In this document: in pieces, positions 25,517 through 33,674 of the stretch
Position numbering within the stretch: position 1 is the stretch's first letter
Layout of the letters: each line of letters starts with the position of its first letter
NCBI RefSeq assembly: GCF_007858535.1
Contig: NZ_CP040174.1
Span: 558,001 to 622,000, forward strand
DNA: 64,000 nt
Reading direction: 5' to 3'
From: Arthrobacter sp. UKPF54-2
Lineage (GTDB): Bacteria; Actinomycetota; Actinomycetes; Actinomycetales; Micrococcaceae
The notes under the pieces: generated by a model
What the model saw: only the letters and a program-made list of their open reading frames with translations
What the model was told of the DNA's origin: nothing
Database searches by the model: none
Made by a program: the position numbers and the translations under genes

Positions 25517-25918
25517 TTACCCGTTGACGTCGAGGTAAATCGCACCGGACGGATCGCCGACGCCGGGCACCGAGCTGACTGCCTGGAGTTGCCGCGCCAC
25601 GTCATGCTTGGCCGCTTCCAGCCGCCGTGCCACACGCTCCTGGGCCTCGGACAGCGCCACGGCCCGCCGCCGCGCCTCGGGGGGCAACGGCCCGCTCAGC
25701 GACGGCGGGGACCAACGCTGCACGGGAAGGGCCGCCACCGGTTGCTCCGGGGCGGACAACGGTCCCAGCGGGTCTTTCAGCGTCTTCTCGGCAGCCACGA
25801 CTGCCATCTCCAGCACGTCCAGCACCAGCAGCCACGCGGCGAGGGCCGGGTCCGCCTCGGATGGTTCGGACGGTTCGGCCTTTTGGTCCCCCCAATGGGC
25901 CTGCTCAGCCAAAGCCAA
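25517..25918 (-). CDS. Small hypothetical protein downstream of fliS (FliT-position protein)
   Basis: I do not recognise a family. The chain is about 133 residues if TTG 25918 (or TTG 25912) is used; both overlap the end of fliS, with GGGAG upstream. It is helical, with a central hydrophobic stretch (ALAAWLLVLDVLEMAVVAAE, about 28-47) and a C-terminal amphipathic helix (RRRAVALSEAQERVARRLEAAKHDVARQL pattern). Position right after fliS suggests a FliT-like chaperone for FliD, but this is inference only. The ORF opens to 26020 inside fliS, which is probably not used. Confidence 0.55.
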   Translation of the reverse strand: MALAEQAHWGDQKAEPSEPSEADPALAAWLLVLDVLEMAVVAAEKTLKDPLGPLSAPEQPVAALPVQRWSPPSLSGPLPPEARRRAVALSEAQERVARRLEAAKHDVARQLQAVSSVPGVGDPSGAIYLDVNG

Positions 25919-26438
25919 GGCTCCCGCCGGAAGCGCCCGGCTGCGTGTTCCATGTCCCGGCGGCAGCGAAAGTCGACGACGCCGACGCCGGCGCGGCTGC
26001 GGCCTGCGCGGGCTGGGCAACCGGGATAGTCGCCGCGGCCTCGTGCCACGCTTGGCGCAGGGGTTCCAGGAGATCGATGGCTTCGCGCGTCAGGGCGGCG
26101 TCGCGCTGGATGTTGGCATTGACCAGGGCGGTGAAGGCGTAGTTGTAGAGGCCCAGCAGCCCGTCCGCGCCGTCCCACGCGTCCGTCTTGAGCGAGGAGA
26201 TGAGCTCTGCGATGATCGCCTGGCCGTGCAGGAGGTTCTCCGAGGCGACCGGCCAGTTGGCGGCTTGCTGCGCTGTCTCGGCGCGGCCCAGGTCCAGCAG
26301 GAGCCGGTCGTAGAGCATGGTCAGGAGGCGTGCCGGCGGCGCCGAGAGCACGGAGTCCGCGAGGTACTGGTTGCGCTGGGCAGTGTTTCCGGAGCCGCCG
26401 CCATAACCGAACCCGTTGCCGAAGGGGGTGCTGGTCAT
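25905..26438 (-). CDS. fliS: Flagellin export chaperone FliS
   Basis: The protein has 177 residues, longer than the usual 130. Residues 20-130 match FliS: NQYLADSVLSAPPARLLTMLYDRLLLDL near the start, then a four-helix bundle with LYNYAFTALVNANIQRD. It binds the C-terminal helices of flagellin and prevents early polymerisation. An Ala/Ser/Gly-rich tail follows residue 140. The ATG overlaps the fliD stop as ATGA. Confidence 0.94.
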   Translation of the reverse strand: MTSTPFGNGFGYGGGSGNTAQRNQYLADSVLSAPPARLLTMLYDRLLLDLGRAETAQQAANWPVASENLLHGQAIIAELISSLKTDAWDGADGLLGLYNYAFTALVNANIQRDAALTREAIDLLEPLRQAWHEAAATIPVAQPAQAAAAPASASSTFAAAGTWNTQPGASGGSLGFG

Positions 26439-27766
26439 TACTTAGCGCCTCCGCCGGAGAGGCCTGCCAGCTGCGCGGTGAGCCAGGACTGTTGGGCCTT
26501 CATACCGCTGAGCGCGGTTTCCAGCCCGGCGTAGGTGCGCTGGAGCGTGGCCTTACGGGAGGCGAGCCGAAGGTCCCAGTCGCTGATCCGGTCGGCAAGG
26601 TCACGGACCTCGGACTGCTGCCCGGTGATCTTGGTGGTGAGCGTGCCGGTGTACTTGTCCGAGGCGGCAGTTGCCGCCGTGGCGATCCGCCCGGCGAGTT
26701 CCTGCACCTTGGCTGCGGTTCCCGTCGGGTCCGCGGCGAGGGCAGCGCCGAACTTGGTCGCGTCGAACTCCATGGTGCCGTTCCGGGTAATGCTGATCCC
26801 GATTTCCGAGGGCGAGCGCGGCGGTGCGCCTACCGGCAAGGAGGCTGCGGAGAGGATGTTTTGGTTGACCGAACGCACCGTGCTGTCACCGGCGAAGACT
26901 CCGGCGGAAGTGGTGGTGCCGCTGGTGTTGGTATTAGTGCTGACCGCGGTCTTACTGGCCACCAGCGAGAAGATGCCGTTCACGCCGTCCACGAGATCCG
27001 AGGCCAGCTTGGTAATGCCGGCGTCGTCGCGAGACACAGTCAGCGTCACCGGCGCCGCGGTGACGTCCTTGGCGGTGACGGACACACCGGGCAGCACGTT
27101 GGTAAAGGTGTTGCTGGAAGACGTAACTGTCTGGGCTGCAGTGGTACCCGGCCAGAGCGAGAGCTCAGCGTCCTGGGCAGTCTTGACGTTGGTAAACGTG
27201 GTCCCGCCGTCTGTGATGGTGAAGGCGCCGGCGGCGCCGGACTTTGTGGCCGTGAACTGGATCCTGAAGTCGCCACCCCCGACGTCCACCTTGCTGGCGG
27301 TGACACCGGCACCAGCGGCATTGACCGCACTGACGACGTCGTCCAGGCTGTTGGACGCGGGGGTGATTGTGTAGTCCTTGCCGCCGCTGTTGATGGTCAG
27401 GGTGGTGTACGGCCACCCGGTCACGCCGTTGACCTTGGGCGTCACGGTGACCTGGGTCTGCGCCAGCTTGGTGACCTGGAAGTCGAGGGATCCGGCCTTA
27501 GCGGAAGCGGTGGAGGTGGCGACGACCTTGTCGCTGCTCGTGGTGGCCGTGTAGAGGTCCAAAGCGCCAGGTTTGGCGGCCGCCGTGGCCTGTGTTGCCA
27601 GGGCAGCCACCTTGCCGTTGAGCCCTTGGAGGGCGGAGACCATGGACTGGATGTCATAGGACTTGTTCTTGAGCAGGGTTTGCGGGAGGGCTTCGGACTG
27701 CATGATGGAGCCAATGAGCGCGGTGGTGTCGAGCCCGCTGGCCAGTCCGTCGAGTGAGATTCCCAT
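26438..27766 (-). CDS. fliD: Flagellar filament cap protein FliD
   Basis: The protein has 442 residues. The N-terminal FliD_N region (DGLASGLDTTALIGSIMQSE, then SALQGLNGKVAAL) and C-terminal FliD_C region (YAGLETALSGMKAQQSWLTAQLA) are clear, flanking Thr/Val-rich beta domains. It forms the pentameric cap that folds flagellin at the tip. It lies 188 nt downstream of fliC across a strong hairpin, so its message probably comes from readthrough of the fliC promoter or an unrecognised promoter. Confidence 0.95.
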   Translation of the reverse strand: MGISLDGLASGLDTTALIGSIMQSEALPQTLLKNKSYDIQSMVSALQGLNGKVAALATQATAAAKPGALDLYTATTSSDKVVATSTASAKAGSLDFQVTKLAQTQVTVTPKVNGVTGWPYTTLTINSGGKDYTITPASNSLDDVVSAVNAAGAGVTASKVDVGGGDFRIQFTATKSGAAGAFTITDGGTTFTNVKTAQDAELSLWPGTTAAQTVTSSSNTFTNVLPGVSVTAKDVTAAPVTLTVSRDDAGITKLASDLVDGVNGIFSLVASKTAVSTNTNTSGTTTSAGVFAGDSTVRSVNQNILSAASLPVGAPPRSPSEIGISITRNGTMEFDATKFGAALAADPTGTAAKVQELAGRIATAATAASDKYTGTLTTKITGQQSEVRDLADRISDWDLRLASRKATLQRTYAGLETALSGMKAQQSWLTAQLAGLSGGGAK

Positions 27767-27841
27767 CGCTGCCTCTCCTTAGCAATAGCTGTCAAAAATG
27801 TTCGGTGGTGATGCTTGTGCTGATGTATCGGTGTTGCACGT

Positions 27842-27878
27842 AAGGGCCGGACGATGGTTTTGCCATCGTCCGGCCCTT
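27842..27878 (-). terminator. Perfect 16-bp hairpin after fliC
   Basis: Arms at 27842-27857 and 27863-27878 pair perfectly around a 5-nt loop. It lies 77 nt after the fliC stop. A hairpin this strong between fliC and fliD would favour flagellin over cap protein by termination or by protecting the fliC 3' end. There is no good T-run after it on the minus strand. Confidence 0.8.
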
Positions 27879-27954
27879 CCGCAGCTTGATGATCGGGGGT
27901 GTCTCTTCGTCCGATCGCCGGGTGGCAGCCCTACTGCTAGACCGCCGAGTTTGC

Positions 27955-28791
27955 CTAGCGCAGGAGCGAGAGAACGCCCTGGCTGGACTGGTTGGCCTGG
28001 GCCAGCATTGCGGTGCCGGCCTGGGACAGGATGTTTGCCTTGGTGAACTTGACCATTTCCGAAGCCATGTCGACGTCGGCGATGCGGGACTGAGCGGCCT
28101 GCAGGTTTTCACCGGCGATGTTGAGCGACTTGATGGTGTGCTCGAGGCGGTTCTGGGTGGCACCGAGGTCTGCGCGCTGAGCCGAGATCTTACCGATGGC
28201 GTCGTCGATCTTGCCGATCGTTGTAGCAGCCGCGCCGGCCGTCGAGACGTCAAAATCGGTTCCCGCACCACCCAGCAGGCCGACGGCGGTGGGCACGTCT
28301 CCGAGCTTGATGTCGATCTGCTCTGTCGTCGCATCCTTTCCGGTACCTACCTGGACCTTGAGGGTCGTGCCGGCGTCGAGCAGCTTGATGCCATTGAAGT
28401 TGGTGGAAGCACCGATGCGGTCCAACTCCTTGCCAAGAGCCGTGGCTTCCTTCGCGATCGCCTGGCGTGATTCCAGGTTGTTGGTGTCGTTACCACCCTG
28501 GACAGCGAGGTCACGCATGCGCTGCAGGATGGAGTGAACTTCGGTCAGGGCGCCTTCAGTGGTCTGGATGACAGAGATGCCGTCCTGGGCGTTGCGAGCC
28601 GCCACAGCCGAGCCGGTGACCTGGGACTTCAGACCCTCGGAGATGGACAGACCTGCTGCGTCATCGCCGGCGCGGTTGATGCGCAGGCCGGTGGACAGCT
28701 TCTCCAAGGACTTGGAGAGGTCGGTCTGGGTGGAGTTGAGGTTGCGGTACGAGTTGTTCGCCGCGAGGTTGTTGTTGATAACGAAGCCCAT
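27955..28791 (-). CDS. fliC: Flagellin
   Basis: The protein has 278 residues, a small flagellin with almost only D0/D1. The N-terminal domain (INNNLAANNSYRNLNSTQTDLSKSLEKLSTGLRINRAGDDAAGL, in parts) and C-terminal domain (LGATQNRLEHTIKSLNIAGENLQAAQSRIADVDMASEMVKFTK, in parts, ending QGVLSLLR) are well conserved. The central part (about 145-205) is short. A strong GGAGG lies 7 nt before the ATG. The 145-nt leader carries two candidate CsrA sites, and a sigma-28 promoter lies at 28943-28969. Confidence 0.98.
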   Translation of the reverse strand: MGFVINNNLAANNSYRNLNSTQTDLSKSLEKLSTGLRINRAGDDAAGLSISEGLKSQVTGSAVAARNAQDGISVIQTTEGALTEVHSILQRMRDLAVQGGNDTNNLESRQAIAKEATALGKELDRIGASTNFNGIKLLDAGTTLKVQVGTGKDATTEQIDIKLGDVPTAVGLLGGAGTDFDVSTAGAAATTIGKIDDAIGKISAQRADLGATQNRLEHTIKSLNIAGENLQAAQSRIADVDMASEMVKFTKANILSQAGTAMLAQANQSSQGVLSLLR

Positions 28792-28798
28792 GGTATTT

Positions 28799-28841
28799 CC
28801 TCCGTGAGTTGGGACTGTAAGCGATGGCCCATCCGTGGGCC
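28799..28841 (-). promoter_or_regulatory. Candidate CsrA binding sites in the fliC leader
   Basis: On the minus strand, GGCCCA and TGGGCC (28841-28826) form a 6-bp stem presenting the loop CGGA. About 25 nt further, ACGGAGG (about 28805-28799) overlaps the Shine-Dalgarno. A GGA in a hairpin loop plus a GGA at the ribosome site is the known CsrA arrangement on Bacillus subtilis hag. csrA (3191) and its antagonist fliW (31915) are in the same locus. The assignment is by pattern only. Confidence 0.6.
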
Positions 28842-28942
28842 TTCAGGAGTAGTTATCGCCATCTCGGTTGAACAGGTAAGGAGAAATCCAAAATTCTTTT
28901 TCGATTTCGTGCGCACTGTTCCTTTCCTGCGAATTTCCGCTG

Positions 28943-28969
28943 TTATCGGCCTTATTCCTGCTAACGGTT
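28943..28969 (-). promoter_or_regulatory. Sigma-28 promoter for fliC
   Basis: A perfect minus-strand GCCGATAA lies at 28950-28943. Exactly 11 nt upstream is AACCGTTA (28969-28962), which matches the -35 at about half its positions. This -35 block is the reverse complement of the one used by the divergent flgN promoter. The leader to the fliC ATG is about 145 nt. Confidence 0.7.
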
Positions 28970-28988
28970 CCACTCGCCCGGCCGATAG
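28962..28988 (+). promoter_or_regulatory. Sigma-28 promoter for flgN-flgK-flgL-fliW
   Basis: TAACGGTT (28962-28969), 11 nt, then GCCGATAG (28981-28988). The spacing is identical to the other three sites. The leader to the flgN ATG is about 90 nt. The -35 octamer is shared with the opposing fliC promoter, so the two polymerase sites overlap. Confidence 0.78.
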
Positions 28989-29086
28989 TTTGTACGAACC
29001 CTGCTGCAGGCCGCATCGTCCGCACGATGATTTTCCGGCTTGGGCAGCACCGCATCATTCACACACCTAAGGGAGCCGTCCGGACC

Positions 29087-29572
29087 ATGGCCATCCACGA
29101 ACTTTCTGCCCTGCTGTGGCGGGAGCGTGAACTTCTGGACGTACTGACTTTCAAACTGGAGGAAGAGCAGCTGCTGCTCACCGCCGGTAAGTCCCGCTGG
29201 CTGCCGCACGGGACCAAGGAAGTGGAGCAGGTGCTGGGGCACCTGTCCCAGGCGAGCCTGGCGCGCACCATCGAGGCCGCCGTCGTCGCCGAGATGTGGG
29301 GCCTCCCCACCGACGCCACCCTGGGTGAACTTGCCGAGGCCGCGCCGGAGGGCGCCTGGGCCGAAGTCCTGAGCGCGCACCTCGCCGCCCTCACCCGCCA
29401 GACCGCCCTGATCAAGGAACTGCGCGACTCGAACGAACAGTATTTGCGCACCGCCGTCCGGTCCACCCAGGAGTCGCTCGCCGATCTGCGTCCGGCCACC
29501 CCGGGTACCTACGACGCGCACGGCAAGACCGGGGATTCCGCCGGCTCCCGCATCTTCGACCAGCAATTCTAA
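29087..29572 (+). CDS. flgN: FlgN family chaperone for hook-associated proteins
   Basis: The protein has 161 residues, helical, with an acidic N-terminal half (LWRERELLDVLTFKLEEEQLLL) as in FlgN. It lies 10 nt upstream of flgK, whose product it is expected to chaperone together with FlgL. ATG 29087 is chosen because the paralogue at 2669 aligns from the same residue and AAGGGAG lies 11 nt before it; an upstream ATG at 29027 lies close to the promoter. Confidence 0.85.
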   Translation: MAIHELSALLWRERELLDVLTFKLEEEQLLLTAGKSRWLPHGTKEVEQVLGHLSQASLARTIEAAVVAEMWGLPTDATLGELAEAAPEGAWAEVLSAHLAALTRQTALIKELRDSNEQYLRTAVRSTQESLADLRPATPGTYDAHGKTGDSAGSRIFDQQF

Positions 29573-29582
29573 GGAAGCGACC

Positions 29583-30992
29583 ATGAGCACCTTCGGCGCC
29601 CTGAATACCGCCTACCGCGGGCTGACCGCCGCCCAGCAGGGCATGAACGTGGCTGGCCAGAACATCGCCAACGCAGCCACCGAGGGGTACACCCGCCAGC
29701 GTGTCCAGCAGTCAGCCATCGCGGCGCCGGCGCAGGGGCTGAACGGTTCCGGCCGTCCGGAGGCTGGCCAGGGCGTCTCGGTGGATGCCATCACCCGGCT
29801 CGGCAGCAGTGTCCTCGACGCCAGCGTCCGCTCGGCGAGCGCGCAGGCAGGCTACGCCGGAGTCCGGTCCTCAGCACTGCAGGGCATCGAAGGCATTTTG
29901 CAGGAGCCCGGCGACAACGGCATCTCCGCCTCGCTCCAGGGATTCTGGTCCGCCTGGCAGGGTGCAGCGAGGCAACCGGCCGAGGACGGACCCAAAGGGT
30001 TGCTGCTGAATGCGGCCAACTCCCTGACGGACAAGATCTCCTCCGCGTACCAAACCCTCCAGGGGCAGTGGAGCAGCGTCCGGGCCCAGGCCGCCGACGC
30101 CGTCACCGCCGTGAACGCCGCCGCCAGCCAGGTGGCCGCCTACAACGCCACCATCCGCTCCACTCTGGCCGCCGGCGGTTCAGCGAACGAGCTGATCGAC
30201 GCCCGCGCCAAGCTCACGGATACCATCTCGCGCCTGGCCGGCGGCACGGTGCGCGAACAGCCAGACGGTACCGTGGATGTCCACATTGGCGGCAACGCCC
30301 TGGTGATGGGCACCTCGGTGCGGGGCCTGCAGCTCTCCGGCAGCCAGACCGCGGACACGCTGGGATCCACGGTGCAGCTGCTTTGGACGGACCCGGCCGG
30401 GGTGGCCTCCTCCGACGGCGGCGAAATCGCCGGCGCCCTTTCCGTGCTGGCCCCTGCCGCCGGCGGCAACGGCGGCGCCATCGCCGAGGCAGCCGAGAAG
30501 TACAACGGCTTCGCGAGCAAACTCGCTGAAATCGTCAACACCGTCCACCGGGGCGGCGAGCTCCCCAACGGGACATCGGGCCAGAACTTCTTCACCATTG
30601 GCGCCGGACCTGCCGCGCTCGGCATCAAAGCTCCCGTTGGGACCGCCGGCATCGCTCTCAAGGCCCCGAACCAGGGTGCCCTCGACACCAGCATCGCGGA
30701 CCAGATTACGCAGCTCGGCACGGGCGCGGATTCGCCGGACAGGCTCTGGTCCGGCATTGTCACCGGGATCGGAGTGGAGTCCCGCGGCGCCCAGCAGCGC
30801 GAGGCACTCACCTCCGCGGCGCAGGCATCGGCGGTGACCGGCCGCGCGTCACAGGTTTCGGTGAGCCTGGATGAAGAAAACGTCAACCTGCTCACCAACC
30901 AGCACGCCTACCAGGCCGCCGCCCGCGTGATGACCGCCGTCGACGAGGCCCTTGACGTCCTGATCAACCGCACCGGACTGGTAGGAAGGTAG
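29583..30992 (+). CDS. flgK: Hook-associated protein 1, FlgK
   Basis: The protein has 469 residues. The N-terminal signature (LNTAYRGLTAAQQGMNVAGQNIANAATEGYTRQRV, in parts) and the C-terminal coil (SLDEENVNLLTNQHAYQAAARVMTAVDEALDVL, in parts) are the FlgK hallmarks. It forms the junction between hook and filament. AAGGAAG lies 5 nt before the ATG. flgL follows after 2 nt. Confidence 0.97.
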   Translation: MSTFGALNTAYRGLTAAQQGMNVAGQNIANAATEGYTRQRVQQSAIAAPAQGLNGSGRPEAGQGVSVDAITRLGSSVLDASVRSASAQAGYAGVRSSALQGIEGILQEPGDNGISASLQGFWSAWQGAARQPAEDGPKGLLLNAANSLTDKISSAYQTLQGQWSSVRAQAADAVTAVNAAASQVAAYNATIRSTLAAGGSANELIDARAKLTDTISRLAGGTVREQPDGTVDVHIGGNALVMGTSVRGLQLSGSQTADTLGSTVQLLWTDPAGVASSDGGEIAGALSVLAPAAGGNGGAIAEAAEKYNGFASKLAEIVNTVHRGGELPNGTSGQNFFTIGAGPAALGIKAPVGTAGIALKAPNQGALDTSIADQITQLGTGADSPDRLWSGIVTGIGVESRGAQQREALTSAAQASAVTGRASQVSVSLDEENVNLLTNQHAYQAAARVMTAVDEALDVLINRTGLVGR

Positions 30993-30994
30993 CC

Positions 30995-31918
30995 ATGCTG
31001 AACCGGGTAACAAACCTCACCATGAACGCGGCCGCACAGCGGAGCCTGCAGACCCAGCAGGCCAAGCTGGCCGATCTGCAGGACAAGGCCACCTCGCTCA
31101 ACAAGATTTCCCGCCCCTCGGACGATCCGGCCGCCACCGCCCAGGCCCTCGCCACCCGCTCCCTGCTCGCGGCCAACGCCCAGTACGGCCGGAACATCGA
31201 CGACGGCAACACCTGGCTCACCGCCGCCGACTCCGCGCTGGAACAGGCCAGCAACGTGATGCGCCGGGTCAAGGACCTCACCGTGATGGCTGGCAACGGC
31301 TCACTGAACCAGTCCGGTAAGGACGCGATTGCCGCCGAACTGGAATCCCTGAACAAGGACCTGGTGTCCATCGCCAACGCCCAGCACCTGGGACGGAACG
31401 TCTTCGCCGGAAGCTCGGATGCGCCCGGCGCCTTCACGCCCGGTATGGCACGCAACCCGGCCGTTCCCGGCGACACCGGGACCCCGCCCACTTTCAACGG
31501 GACCGGCTTGAGCTCGGTGGAGCGGCGGATCAGCGCCACCCAAACCGTGCGCGTCGACGCCGACGGCGCCGAGATCTTCGGTAACGGCGCCGGCTCCGTT
31601 TTTGACACCGTAAGCAAACTGGCCGCGGACCTGCGGACCGGCACCGACGTCGCCCCGCGGGTGGCCGACGTCGACACCGCCTTTAAGAAGATCGTCAACG
31701 GCCGTGCTGAAATTGGAACACGGCAGGCACAGCTGGAACGTGCCGGCAACGTCAACACCGAATTGGAGGCTTCCTTGGACGCCCAGCGGACCGGCATTGA
31801 AAAAGCTGACCTTGGCAGCGTGATCATGGACCTGAAGCTTCAGGAAACCAATTACCAGGTGGCCTTGGCCGCCACCGCGCGGGTCCTGCAGCCCACCCTG
31901 ATGGACTTCCTGCGATGA
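30995..31918 (+). CDS. flgL: Hook-associated protein 3, FlgL
   Basis: The protein has 307 residues. The flagellin-like N-terminus (NRVTNLTMNAAAQRSLQTQQAKLADLQDKATSLNKISRPSDDPAA, in parts) and C-terminus (VIMDLKLQETNYQVALAATARVLQPTLMDFL, in parts) are typical of FlgL. It joins FlgK to the filament. GGAAGG precedes the ATG, and the stop overlaps the fliW start as ATGA. Confidence 0.96.
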   Translation: MLNRVTNLTMNAAAQRSLQTQQAKLADLQDKATSLNKISRPSDDPAATAQALATRSLLAANAQYGRNIDDGNTWLTAADSALEQASNVMRRVKDLTVMAGNGSLNQSGKDAIAAELESLNKDLVSIANAQHLGRNVFAGSSDAPGAFTPGMARNPAVPGDTGTPPTFNGTGLSSVERRISATQTVRVDADGAEIFGNGAGSVFDTVSKLAADLRTGTDVAPRVADVDTAFKKIVNGRAEIGTRQAQLERAGNVNTELEASLDAQRTGIEKADLGSVIMDLKLQETNYQVALAATARVLQPTLMDFLR

Positions 31919-32304
31919 ACTCGGTCCTCAGCAGCACTCCGGTGACCTTCACTGCTCCGATGCCGGGGCTGGAAACCGTCCATGACTTCGCGCTGCGGAA
32001 CATTGACAGTGCCCCGGGCCTGTTCGCCCTCGAGTCAGGCTCCGCGCGGGTGCGGCTGTTCCTCGCGGACGCGGCCGTGTTCGTTCCGGGTTACAACCCG
32101 CCGCTGCCTCCCGCTGCGCTGGAAGCCCTGGAACTCGGCCACGGCGATGCACCCCAGGTGCTGGTGGTGGTCAACCACTCCCCCACAGCCACCTCAGTCA
32201 ACCTGATGGCACCGATCGTGCTCAACCCGGCCACCCGGCGCTGCACCCAGCTCGTGTTGGACGGCAAGGAGTACCCGCTGCGGGCGGACCTCGGCTCGCT
32301 CTAG
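31915..32304 (+). CDS. fliW: Flagellar assembly factor FliW (CsrA antagonist)
   Basis: The protein has 129 residues, typical for FliW. Family patterns seen are FTAPMPGLETVHDFAL at the start, then VVVNHSPTATSVNLMAPIVLNPATRRCTQLVLD. FliW binds flagellin and CsrA in turn: when flagellin is exported, FliW releases from it and inhibits CsrA, allowing fliC translation. It is the last gene of the flgN operon. In many Firmicutes fliW is next to csrA; here they are 28 kb apart on opposite strands. Confidence 0.92.
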   Translation: MNSVLSSTPVTFTAPMPGLETVHDFALRNIDSAPGLFALESGSARVRLFLADAAVFVPGYNPPLPPAALEALELGHGDAPQVLVVVNHSPTATSVNLMAPIVLNPATRRCTQLVLDGKEYPLRADLGSL

Positions 32305-32339
32305 CGGGACCCGCCGTCGGGTGCCATCACCGGGGCCGG

Positions 32340-32897
32340 TCACCAGAAGTGCGCCACGTCAATCACCAGGCGCGAGCCGGTGCCGGGCCCCGCCAGCGTG
32401 AAGACCCGGAACGGCAGCCGCGCCCGGACGCCAAGCCCCAGGCTGGTATAGCCCTCGAAGCTCCCGGCCCACGCGACCTGCCGGAACGTCTGGTACCCGC
32501 CCACGTTGCTCACCTCGTCCTTCGCGCCCGGCGTGTAAGTGGGCTGGCCGGCGTCGTCGTAGGCGGGCGCGTTGACGGTGAGCTGGAGGAAGGCCTGGCC
32601 GCGCAGCGGGATCGGCAACCCGGAGCCGTCCTGGGCGACCTGGGGCACGTACCGCACCGTGTAGCCCGCCACCGGGCCGTTGAGGTCAATGACGATCCGG
32701 TCGAAGCAGTAGTGCTGGCCGGTACGGACGTCGACCACCTTCGCCCGGCTCATCGCGGCATCGGTCTTGGCCAGCGACCCCCACACGAGTCCGCAGTACG
32801 GATCAGCAACGGCGGGCCCGGGGGCCAGCAGCCCCAGCCCGGCGGCCATCAGCACCGCCACCAACCAGACAGTAAGCTTCTCCCCCTGCAATCGCAT
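32340..32897 (-). CDS. Secreted AMIN-like domain protein
   Basis: The chain has about 185 residues with a signal peptide (hydrophobic stretch about 10-30, cleavage near AVADPYC). The mature part resembles the AMIN-like domain proteins of actinobacteria: HYCFDRIVIDLNGP near 60-75, YTVRYVPQV, and a C-terminal SRLVIDVAHFW. The function is unknown; cell-wall binding is suggested for the domain. GTG 32900 is an alternative start. It converges on fliW. Confidence 0.75.
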   Translation of the reverse strand: MRLQGEKLTVWLVAVLMAAGLGLLAPGPAVADPYCGLVWGSLAKTDAAMSRAKVVDVRTGQHYCFDRIVIDLNGPVAGYTVRYVPQVAQDGSGLPIPLRGQAFLQLTVNAPAYDDAGQPTYTPGAKDEVSNVGGYQTFRQVAWAGSFEGYTSLGLGVRARLPFRVFTLAGPGTGSRLVIDVAHFW

Positions 32898-33052
32898 CAC
32901 CCGGGCCGCCCCCTCAAGTCATTCAGACACCTCAAGCGTAGGATCGCGCGGCCGCCTTGGCGAGGGCCCGTGCCGCATCGGCGCCCAACCGTTAGCCGGC
33001 AGCGGCGCCGGTCACGAATTCAGCACCAATGCCGGTCCGGGCGCCGGATACA

Positions 33053-33092
33053 GCAAAGCGCCGGGCCCTTGGGGGGTAGGCCGGCGCTTTGC
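33053..33092. terminator. Hairpin downstream of the DUF4193 gene
   Basis: Twelve-nt arms GCAAAGCGCCGG (33053-33064) and CCGGCGCTTTGC (33081-33092) pair perfectly around 16 nt. It is 57 nt beyond the DUF4193 stop and upstream of the AMIN-like gene. There is no T-run on the minus strand, so it may instead be an mRNA end stabiliser. Confidence 0.55.
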
Positions 33093-33148
33093 GTTTCATT
33101 CGAAATTCTTGGCACGTGCCCGCGGGGCGGGCTCGTACTGGAGGGTAA

Positions 33149-33451
33149 TTAGCCTTCGCAGTCGCGGCAGTACTTCATGCCGTTCTTTTCCTTGGCAACC
33201 TGGGACCGGTGGCGGACCAGGAAGCAGGAGGAACAGGTGAATTCATCGGACTGCTCGGGAACAACAATGACCGTCAGTTCTTCGCCGGAGAGGTCGGCGC
33301 CGGGAAGGTCGATGCCCTCGGCGGTGTCGTTCTCGTCGACGTCGATAACAGCAGTCTGGGCGCCGCCGCCACGGGACGCCTGAAGGGCCTCCAGCGACTC
33401 AGCGGGAGACTCTTCTTCTGTCTTGCGTGGGGCGTCGTAATCGGTAGCCAT
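33149..33451 (-). CDS. DUF4193 zinc-ribbon-like protein
   Basis: The protein has 100 residues and is of a family nearly universal in actinobacteria. It starts MATDYDAPRKTEEES, has an acidic middle, and ends with two Cys pairs (TCSSCFLVRH and YCRDCEG) that likely bind zinc. GTG 33463 would add four residues; ATG 33451 fits the family start. The function is not known. It stands alone, transcribed away from the GyrI-like gene. Confidence 0.88.
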   Translation of the reverse strand: MATDYDAPRKTEEESPAESLEALQASRGGGAQTAVIDVDENDTAEGIDLPGADLSGEELTVIVVPEQSDEFTCSSCFLVRHRSQVAKEKNGMKYCRDCEG

Positions 33452-33674
33452 AGCGGGATTCACTTTCGTTGCTGCGCAGCGCCATTTCAGGCACCTCAGT
33501 GAAGCAGTTTAGGCCATCCTGCCCGGAGTTGAAGAATACTGTGTTCAAAGCGACATTTCGCGTCGCCGGACCGGGCGTGCCGCACTTTCCGGGAAGGCGA
33601 ATTCGACGCCGAAACATGCCTCAGTTTTGCCCTTGCGAGCGTCTTGGCGGACCGCCTCAATCAGAGCCGGGCTA

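Noticed and set aside
27767..27841. Sigma-28 promoter for fliD
   Set aside because: The only candidate -10, ACCGATAC on the minus strand, has no TAACG-like -35 at 11 nt; the expected position is inside the fliC hairpin.
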